A DNA stretch of 64,000 nt, from contig JAAPAO010000072.1 in assembly GCA_013115145.1 (NCBI GenBank), positions 26,962-90,961 of the forward strand. Reading direction: 5' to 3'. This DNA is from Perkinsus chesapeaki (Eukaryota > Perkinsozoa > Perkinsida > Perkinsidae). This document shows positions 56,785 to 64,000 of this stretch, one piece after another; positions within the stretch are counted from its first letter, which is position 1; every line of letters begins with the position of its first letter. The notes beneath the pieces are model-generated. The model did not search any database, had not been told where the DNA came from, and saw only the letters and a list, made by a program, of their open reading frames with translations. Made by a program: the position numbers and the translations under genes.

Positions 56785-58168
56785 ATGTCCGAGAGGCAGT
56801 TGTCGTCCCCCCTGGATGTGGCATCGACTACGTCAACCTCATCAACCTCAACACCTCCATCCACCAAAACAACAACACCACACTCGCTCGAGCTCGATAT
56901 CGATCGGCTCAGTCTTTGGGAGCGCTTTGCTATCGATGTAAGGCTTCTTCTGCCACGTATCTTCATTAATCTATTTCAATATTCTTTTACTTCACTATCA
57001 CCTTTTGCTTCTCATCTGCCCTCTCTGAGGTGAGACAAGTTTAGGTATTGCTCACAATGTTTCCCTTATTCCCTCTCTCTTTTTCTATCAGATTCTTCGT
57101 CGAGGCAATGTGCCGGAGCATGTTGCATTTATCATGGATGGTAACAGAAGATACGCAACATCACATCACCTTCCTAAAGTACAGGGTCATCGATATGGAT
57201 ATGAAAAGCTCATACAGGTTCTTTGAAATAGGTATCTTTTCGCACTGTGAAGATTTTGTTAGGTTTTGAAATGGTGTCTGCATCTTGGTGTTAAATACGT
57301 GTCGGCATATACCTTTAGTGTTGATAATTTCAATCGTTCTCGAGAAGAAGTCACCTATTTGATGGACTTGGCCAGCAGCAAGTTTGCTGAGTTAGGCCAG
57401 CATAACGGCTTTTTGGTAGGGTATCTGAGCTTCATGCGTGCACGATACGGCGTAAGTCAATATAAGACCCATATTTTTAGGAGCGGCATGGTATATGCGT
57501 AAAGTTTTGGGGCGACTTGTCCTTACTACCAGCGGATATCCATGAAAAGTGTATCGCTCTAGAGGCGAAGTCGAGCAAGTATCCTGCCAAAGGTGAGCAT
57601 CTGCTTCGCTCCGCCTGATGTGTTGTCATTTTTAGCAACGTTGAATTTGCTATTCTCCTATTCGAGTAAGTTAGAGATTTCACAGGCTGTTGACAAAGCC
57701 GTAGCGGCCAAGAAGGAACAACAACGACAAGAAGAAGAGTGCACACAAAGTAGACAGCATGTGCATGCGTGCAATATTCCATTTCTAGGTGATGCCATAA
57801 CGTGGAGTGATATCTCAAAACACCTCTACAGCGCCGGAACCCCTCCACCTGATTTAATACTCCGTACGAGGACAATGCCAAACCTTTGTTTCGTATTATT
57901 ATTATTTTAGGTACATCTGGTGAAACTCGACTGTCTGATTTTTTGCTTTGGCAGATTACAGAAGATACTCTCATTTGCTTTACGAAACCAAACTGGCCGG
58001 ACATGACACTCCTCGATTTCGCACGGTAGGGCCTCGGCGGTGGAGGCGGTGGAGCAGCTATCCAGCACGCGTCTCGGGCTACGCCACATACTGTCTATCA
58101 GGTGTCTGATGGAATACAACACGTTCAAGTCGTCGTCACGTTTGCGGCTGCATCATCATCGAGATTGA
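56785..58168 (+). CDS. DHDDS: cis-Prenyltransferase (dehydrodolichyl diphosphate synthase)
   Basis: Makes the dolichol backbone for protein glycosylation. Start MSERQLSSPLDVAS with a Ser/Thr-rich leader, then LWERFAID joined to ILRRGNVPEHVAFIMDGNRR (catalytic Asp). QGHRYGYEKLIQVLEWCLHL, YVSAYTFSVDNFNRS, and DLILRTSGETRLSDFLLWQ follow (substrate-binding Arg and Ser). Introns of 40-60 nt are frequent, and one (57594 on) contains the recurrent GCTTCGCTCCGC motif. The frame can stop at 58029 or continue by splicing to a His-rich end at 58168. Length of about 290 residues fits the family. Confidence 0.9.
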
Positions 58169-58334
58169 CTTCTCCTGTGGCTGGTGTTAATACTATCATT
58201 ATACGATTCAACATTGCCGTTTCTTCTACGAAAACTGAACTATTTGTGTTGTTATGATGTGACACGGGCGCGCGCCATCAGTGTGACGTCACCGGTCTCC
58301 TTGGCTCTTCCGTCTCGTTCATTGTTCAATAGTA

Positions 58335-58795
58335 ATGTCTATCCCTCCCGAGAACCCGCATGCCTATCCCACTGCCCCACCACCTGTGGTGATGGGACAA
58401 CCTTATCAAGCCCAACAACAACCACCACCACAACAGCAGCAGCAGCAAGCCAGCAGCCCAAAGCCAGCAGTGTATACTCAGCCACCACCGGCAATGATAT
58501 ACATGCCTTGTTTTGGGGACGATCCTGTACGGTTAACATGTCCATCTTGCCGTGCCACTGTTATTACCAATGTTCAACATAACATGTCATGCGGTAGGCT
58601 GCTTGCTGCTGCTGTGGGTATCATCCCCTCTTTGTATTCTTCATGTCAGGTACATGGTTATGTGTTCTTTTGGTATTCCTCATCTTCTGGCCACTTGCAT
58701 GGCTGCCGTGTTGTATTGATTCTTGTAAGCAGGCCGATCACAGTTGTCCGAATTGCGGGTGTAGAGTCGGCCGAAAAGTCTTTATTACTAGCTAA
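58335..58795 (+). CDS. LITAF-domain protein 1
   Basis: Start MSIPPENPHAYPTAPPPV. A Pro/Gln-rich leader with a short polyQ run (CAG repeat) precedes the LITAF zinc domain. First Cys pair LTCPSCRATVITNV, membrane-inserting hydrophobic helix TWLCVLLVFLIFWPLAW, and second pair HSCPNCGCRVGRKVFITS at the end. One intron of about 57 nt splits the domain after MSCG. LITAF proteins are monotopic endosomal membrane proteins. First of three tandem copies with the same intron position. Confidence 0.88.
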
Positions 58796-59008
58796 TACTT
58801 AAGATTCCTACATTTGGAACACTCCTATTATCGTTATTACCGGCCGAGGCTGGTATCGTCATCGGTGAATGTACGACTTTTTTGTACCCTTCCCTCAATC
58901 TCATTAAACATCCATTACAGCAGGCATTGCGTTGTGATGCAGTTCACGCAAGGATCATGCGCATGCGTGCAGAATGTTGTTTGGCGTTGTAGTGATATCC
59001 TATTTTTA

Positions 59009-59367
59009 ATGTCCGAAGCTACTAGAGTTGTCGTGGGTCAGCCTGTTGTATTCCACAACTCCCCGCCAGTGGTAGTGGTAACCCACGAGTTCGGCCACGA
59101 TCCGATGGTCGTCACATGTCCGAGGTGTCATTGTAAGGTCATCACCAGTGTTAGCCACGACATCACCTGCGGTAAGGTTCGATTACTATCTCTTCCAATA
59201 TTAAAATGTCCGTATCGTCAGGCACATGGATTTGCAGCGGTATTATATGTGTCTTTTGCATTTTCCTTTTCTGGTTGCCATTCCTCATAAAACAATGCCA
59301 AGAGGCTCGTCACACATGCCCCAATTGTGGCTTCGAGATCGGCAAGAAAGTTTTTATTACTTCATAA
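59009..59367 (+). CDS. LITAF-domain protein 2
   Basis: Start MSEATRVVVGQPVVFHN, with a shorter leader than copy 1. Domain: VVTCPRCHCKVITSVSHD, intron after ITCG at the same place as copy 1, hydrophobic segment SGIICVFCIFLFWLPFLI, and HTCPNCGFEIGKKVFITS at the end. Tandem duplicate. Confidence 0.88.
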
Positions 59368-59466
59368 GGTTCCTGACGTATTTTAATCAACCATAGAGTA
59401 ATTTCAGTTGTCTGAGTTTGGTGTTGGAGATCTGAGAATGCATTCTAATAGCTTTTGTGAATCCAA

Positions 59467-59851
59467 ATGGACAAGGAAGATACTAAACCAGCCACTGCGC
59501 AGCCAGCTGTGATCGGTCACCCTGTGGAGGCCAGGGCTGGGCCTCCTCCCCCGGCAGCTGTTGTCTTCATGCCGGATTTCGGTGATGATCCGGTCACTTT
59601 AGACTGCCCAAATTGCAGGCATAAGATTATATCTAATGTATCGCATGAATCCAAATGTGGTAAGTATACCCTGTTTACGTAATTCTTATTAGATCACATC
59701 ATCAGGTACATACATCTGCTGCGGGCTCCTCTGTCTGCTATTCTGGCCGCTCTTTTGGTTACCATTCTGCTGTGATGGATGCCAAGAGGCGCGTCATACC
59801 TGCCCAAGTTGTGGATATCAACTAGGGAAGAAAGTTTTCATCACCTCGTAG
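59467..59851 (+). CDS. LITAF-domain protein 3
   Basis: Start MDKEDTKPATAQPAVIG. Pro-rich leader, then LDCPNCRHKIISNVSHE, intron after SKCG, hydrophobic segment CGLLCLLFWPLFWLPFC, and HTCPNCGYQLGKKVFITS at the end. Same exon structure as copies 1 and 2. Copies 2 and 3 share the QEARHTCPNCG region most closely, which suggests the more recent duplication. Confidence 0.88.
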
Positions 59852-60790
59852 CTCGGCTTTCAGCCATAAAGAGATTTATAGTTTTTATTATCGTCTCACA
59901 GCAGCTCGTTGGCCTTGCGTTACCAAAAGTAACCTTTGAACATTAACGTATCAATAGAGTACATTAAAGTGATAAAACAACCATCCAAGTTTATAATCAG
60001 AAAGGTTGGCTCTGTCATCTTACGTGGCCATAGTATGCCTTGGCGAACACTAGCATAGAGGTAGCAGGAATACTTTAACATGTGTCGATTGGAAAGATTC
60101 CTCTGTAAACCTCGGTGTCGCTGACCTCTACGGACGCTAAGAGCGGCAAATTATGAGTCATTATCATCTAGCCAGTTAGAGTTGTAGAATCTAGCCTACA
60201 ACTGATGGAGATTAGGCCATGGAACGAGTTAAACCAACATGATAAAACTCTTCGCCATGTTATAGAGAAGATTTAACAGGTTGTTTGACCCATTCCCTAA
60301 CTAGGCACGACGTCGTTGTCAGTCTGGCTCTATTCGGCCGTTTGCGGTGTTGAGGATCACGCGCCGAGACATGCCATTGCTCTCTTTAAGAGCAATGGCA
60401 TGTCATGGCATTATCTCATGGTAAACGCTCAAACCGTTAACGGGAAGACGGTTTATGATAGGGCTAAGGCCGATCACATTCTGTGAGTTATATCCATCAT
60501 ATCGATGATGCCCGATTAGCTTGATGGCTGAAGCCCAATCCACTGGGTTTTATGAATGTGTCGTGAGCCATCACCTGCGGCCGGTAGAGCTTTTAGTAGC
60601 TTGATACCTTTCAGACTGATTGAGTTCCGTACTGAGCTAAAGCATCGTTCAGATCTGGATAAGAGTAATAATGTATAACCAACAAACGGGAGCTTCCTAT
60701 TGAGAAGATGTGACAACCGACAGATCACCCAATTTGCAAACCTCAAGAGTAAAAAGAAAAAATCAATGTGCTGCAGTGAGCAGTACTGAC
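59852..60790 (+). other. Spacer with a 15 bp hairpin
   Basis: No supported gene in 940 bp. A perfect inverted repeat ACATGCCATTGCTCT-cttta-AGAGCAATGGCATGT lies at about 60371-60405. Confidence 0.6.
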
Positions 60791-61565
60791 TCAGTACGGA
60801 CCAGGGGTCATCCTAAGAGTCGGGATCGACTTATTCTTTGGAGTGAAGTACACCAAATTCTGCGCGCTGTCGTAGACATACTTGGCAGTAATATTGAAAT
60901 AGATATCCGAGAAATGACTGATATCATTCTTCAACACAAACACTAGACCGTCGGGTTCCTTCTCGAGATGATAGCTGTAATCATCAGAGGTATACATTAA
61001 ACTACCACGACTGGAGTCAAATATGTTGAAATATGCCATGTTGGTGGTAGAGTTGATGTAGAGACGATCGGCATGACCATCCCTGCGTCCGTACGCTGAG
61101 TACACATCGTTTGGTGGATTATCGGCAGACATTATTCTTGTGTTAGTGAAGAATGTCGAACATTTATAAAACTTCTTCGGACTTCGACTATCCCGGCAAG
61201 AATCATTTGCGAGCTTGTAATCATACTTGAGGCCGTTTTTACCGACCAAATGCACTTCACCAGCCTTATTGACTTTGAGATCGAAACCAACATCAAAATA
61301 TGGATATAGTTCGGATCCTTCAACATGACCAAGACGCTTAAGGATAACATTATCCTCCTCAAAGCTGATATTGTCGTACTTGATGTGGTACCACTGCTTG
61401 TCGAAATAGTTGTAAGTTATAGAGGCCTTGCTAGGGGAGATGTACTCGAAGGTCACGCAGTCATGAGACTTGAACGGGCCATCGTACCAGTTGCTGGTAG
61501 CAGTATTTTCCCGGCTCTAGACCCACAGCGATGCCTAATAATGCGCTTAACCAAGATGCTGGCAT
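60791..61565 (-). CDS. Secreted-family-like protein, member 4, with possible frameshift
   Basis: A 221-residue body in one frame (YDGPFKSHDCVTFEYISP to the end RMTPGPY) with repeated motifs such as AYFNIFDSSRGS and YFNITAKYVYDS. The ATG at 61565 gives a signal-like MPASWLSALLGIAVG in another frame. The two frames would join if an A4 run at about 61505 had one base fewer. It is longer than members 1-3, and relationship rests on general style (signal, YxG-P opening, Cys and many Tyr/Asn) more than on shared blocks. Function unknown. Confidence 0.5.
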
Positions 61566-62705
61566 ACTACGATAATGAGACCAATAAGTAACTAGTCTAT
61601 TCGGGGCGGGGACTGCTGCAGGCCGCAGTGACGTGGCGCTCCGATCGGGTGCGTGGACCTCTTGGCTCCCTCTTTGGCAACTAGTGCTGCGCGACGGAAT
61701 TGCAACTTTGCATCCATAAGCATATCGCTACTTCGACGTTATTGTGATTCACCATTGGTGACGCTGCCCTAGGCAATTATGAGATGTCGGGAATAGGATT
61801 TAATTGGCTGCTTGCGTGAGGACGTTGGAGAGTTCACTGCCGCCACGCGACAGCAAGACGGATATGACGGGTGTGACACCACGCTGATCAACGCCTCGCG
61901 AGAATCTTAGTGCAGCCATCACGCGTGCATGGTCCTGAGCGCTGCTCAAGAAGATCAATTCGAGGCATTTTCCAGCTTCCTGGTTTGTTGGTAGCATCAT
62001 CACCTGGAATAACGGCGCCATCAGGGCGCATATGAGACTGAAAGTTGGCGGTTCAGGGAGTAGAAATTAGAAACGTGGAGCACGAGTCCCTTCGCTGGAT
62101 TTATCAGGCTGCCTGTTTGCGAGGAAACCTGGTGCCAGTGACCCTGGGGAGCTTGTTGCGAAATGAGGTAAACGATCAAGCTGTGATAAGAATCTTAGCT
62201 CGATGTACGCATGATACAAAAGACTTATCGAACTTGCAGTACCATGGTAAAGTATGTTCTGAGCATAGGCTATGAGGCATACCATCGTACCTCACATACC
62301 TGGTATGAATTTCCTAATATAAAGCTCCTGTTCAAACGAGAGATTCCTCGGTGTGAGGCGAACGTTACTCAAGGGGAGGTGTAAATACTCGAAGTGCACC
62401 TTCCACATTGCAAATGCGCTCGCAACTACACTCTATGATAGGCTGATAGTAGCCACTTTATAAGATGCATGCTGACTAACCACGCAACATCACCCCCCCT
62501 CCCAACTAGCTGGGATCTACACATTGTTGGTTAGTGTGGCGGAGACTTCCCCCTCTTATATTGAGAATCGCAATGGACGCTCCCCCTGGTTCTCTCTCCG
62601 TGTAAATAGATGTGTGTGTTGGCCCCTCAAGACGTGTTTATCGCTTCCGAAAATTCTTTGAACGTTGGCAGTCAGTGTCAGTGTGGAGCTTTGAGGTGCT
62701 TCGAA

Positions 62706-62737
62706 GGGTCGAGGCCCTCGACCCTCGACTCGAGGGT
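62706..62737. repeat. Overlapping single-base-centred palindromes
   Basis: GGGTCGAGG-C-CCTCGACCC overlaps ACCCTCGA-C-TCGAGGGT. Confidence 0.95.
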
Positions 62738-63116
62738 CAGACCGCGCAAGCTGTGAAGAACTGCCGTAAGGAGATGCTTATTAGTACTATGAACTCATTA
62801 ATCGATCGATTTGAGATTGTTAGTCATTGAGACAGTAATAGATGTAGCCATCTTTGCCCAAGATTGTTTCTCTGATTCGATTACCATCGTTGGATTCACT
62901 CCTTTGTTGGTTTAGTTGCCATATCGATCGATTAGATTCTACACCAACTGACTTCGAACTGCCCAAGTGTTAGAAATCGACGCCGGCTAGAACTTTGCAC
63001 ATCGAGAACCACCCCTTGAACCTTTTGCAGTTCTCTTACGGCTACCCTGATACTTAACAAAGCGCACCGCGGCGGCTGTACGTGCTCAAACTCAAACGCG
63101 AGTCAGAAACAGACTC

Positions 63117-63140
63117 GCTCACACTGTGAGCCTCACAGTG
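63117..63140. repeat. Overlapping single-base-centred palindromes
   Basis: GCTCACA-C-TGTGAGC overlaps CACTGTGAG-C-CTCACAGTG, so CTCACA and its complement alternate three times. Confidence 0.95.
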
Positions 63141-64000
63141 GGTTGCTACCAGCAATGAGCTATTAAAGTTTAATGCACGGAGTGCGATCAACCTCTTTGG
63201 AACTTCCAATGGGAGGCTCTTGCACAATCGGCGATGACTCGATCGCATCCAGGAAGGTGGCGTCCTGTGCGCTATTTTGCAAGGGCCTCGCAGCGAGACT
63301 AAACGTTTAGCTTAACGCTTGAGAGGTCCGAGAGCCCAATTACCCTCGCCGAAAAGCAGGTCGCCCGGGCAACACTGTCATCATGGCGGGGTTGGCAAGA
63401 AAAGGACTAACCCTCGGTGGGCAGTAGGCACTACCTGGCCGCTGGCCGGCTGGCTAACCCAGCCCTGGCACTAGTCGGTTGACTACTACCCTGGCTAAAA
63501 AACGTCTCGCTCAAATTGAGCGTTGAAAACATTGAATGTTTTGCCGAAACGGTCGCATCACTTGGGATGTTGAACACAGGGGGCCCGAGAAGATCCCAAC
63601 CATCGGCCTTGAGCCTTCAGACCTTCGTAGGCGGGACAACTTGCCCACGGTGTTGTTTGCTTTAGGAATCGGAAACCTTCCACAGAAAACTTAGCGCTCC
63701 GTTTTTTCGCGTCGGTAGACGACCGTATCAAATGTATTTGGATGTCCATGATAACCATGGCCTCTGTTCGAAAGGATATCGTTTATGCCAGGAGGTGTTT
63801 TTGGAGCTCGTCAAGCTAATCTGAGAGCACGCATCCAGGCTCGACGGGTTGGGTAAATCTCCAAACGACTGTGTAACCGAGCAAGTAACGCGTCACGCCG
63901 AGCTAGAATTCGACGCGCTACTATCTCATTACCCGGCCTTTCCTCCCTGGCGGTGGGGCGCGGGCCGGAGGCCGCCGTAGCGACCTCGGCAAATGGGCCG

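Larger units (their letters stand above)
61566..64000 (+). other. Right end, no convincing gene
   Basis: Frames at 61800-62021 (-), 62045-62275 (+), 62612-62830 (+) and others are short and lack domains or consistent splice partners. Palindromes at 62706-62737, 63117-63140 and 63508-63542 are prominent. The last 100 bp become GC-rich. It could be the 5' flank of a repeat or mobile element, but nothing diagnostic is present. Confidence 0.4.

Noticed and set aside
1-64000. CRISPR arrays, bacterial operons or riboswitches
   Set aside because: No spaced direct-repeat array or prokaryotic signal was seen. Introns and gene families are eukaryotic.
63300-64000. Possible rDNA or retrotransposon start at the right end
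   Set aside because: The GC-rich end has no rRNA core motif and no reverse-transcriptase motif within the window.

Overview
This window looks like nuclear DNA of a protist with very small spliceosomal introns, most of them 40-60 nt with GT-AG ends. Three things suggest an alveolate, and most likely a Perkinsus-like organism: a calmodulin-domain protein kinase, a calpain-15 type protease, and a lineage-specific family of small intronless secreted proteins. That assignment is inference, because no rRNA or organelle marker is present. Gene models were built by eye: exons were joined where a GT-AG junction restored a family motif, so termini are less certain than core domains.

Layout. 1-2.4 kb: BRWD/PHIP-like WD40 gene (-). 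2.7-3.5 kb: small mitochondrial membrane protein (-) and small Cys-rich secreted peptide (+). 3.8-7.0 kb: divergent protein kinase and EF-hand protein (+). 7.2 kb: tRNA-Cys. 7.5-13.5 kb: Rab GDI, SET-domain protein and a sugar-enzyme-like beta-propeller protein (+). 13.9-21.1 kb, mostly (-): WD-repeat protein, tRNA-Pro (+), unknown protein, RlmI-type methyltransferase, RING-LON-TM protein and ribosomal protein eL42. 23-24.9 kb: secreted-family member 1 and a palindrome-rich spacer. 25-29.6 kb (-): two tandem head-plus-coiled-coil paralogues, mitochondrial carrier and matrix-targeted protein. 30.2-35.7 kb (-): DDX42-like helicase and three small unknown genes. 36.5 kb: secreted-family member 2. 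38-42.7 kb (-): RBBP6-like DWNN-RING gene, with secreted-family member 3 nested antisense in a 1.6 kb intron. 42.9-51.8 kb (-): NAA38, a 6.5 kb UBA-calpain gene and endonuclease V. 53.1-59.9 kb (+): unknown gene, CDPK, cis-prenyltransferase and three tandem LITAF-like genes. 60.8-61.6 kb: secreted-family member 4 (-). The right end shows no convincing gene.

The most striking signal is in the introns. At least eight short introns, in six different genes, carry a tRNA T-arm/B-box. In one case (BRWD gene) the intron carries a complete class II cloverleaf with a paired acceptor stem. Two other short GC-rich motifs also recur inside introns. A few exceptionally long introns hold foreign-looking content: a nested gene, clusters of single-base-centred palindromes, and tandem copies of a splice acceptor. 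Together this suggests ongoing intron gain or insertion from tRNA-like and hairpin-forming sequences. The housekeeping genes otherwise form no operon or shared pathway.
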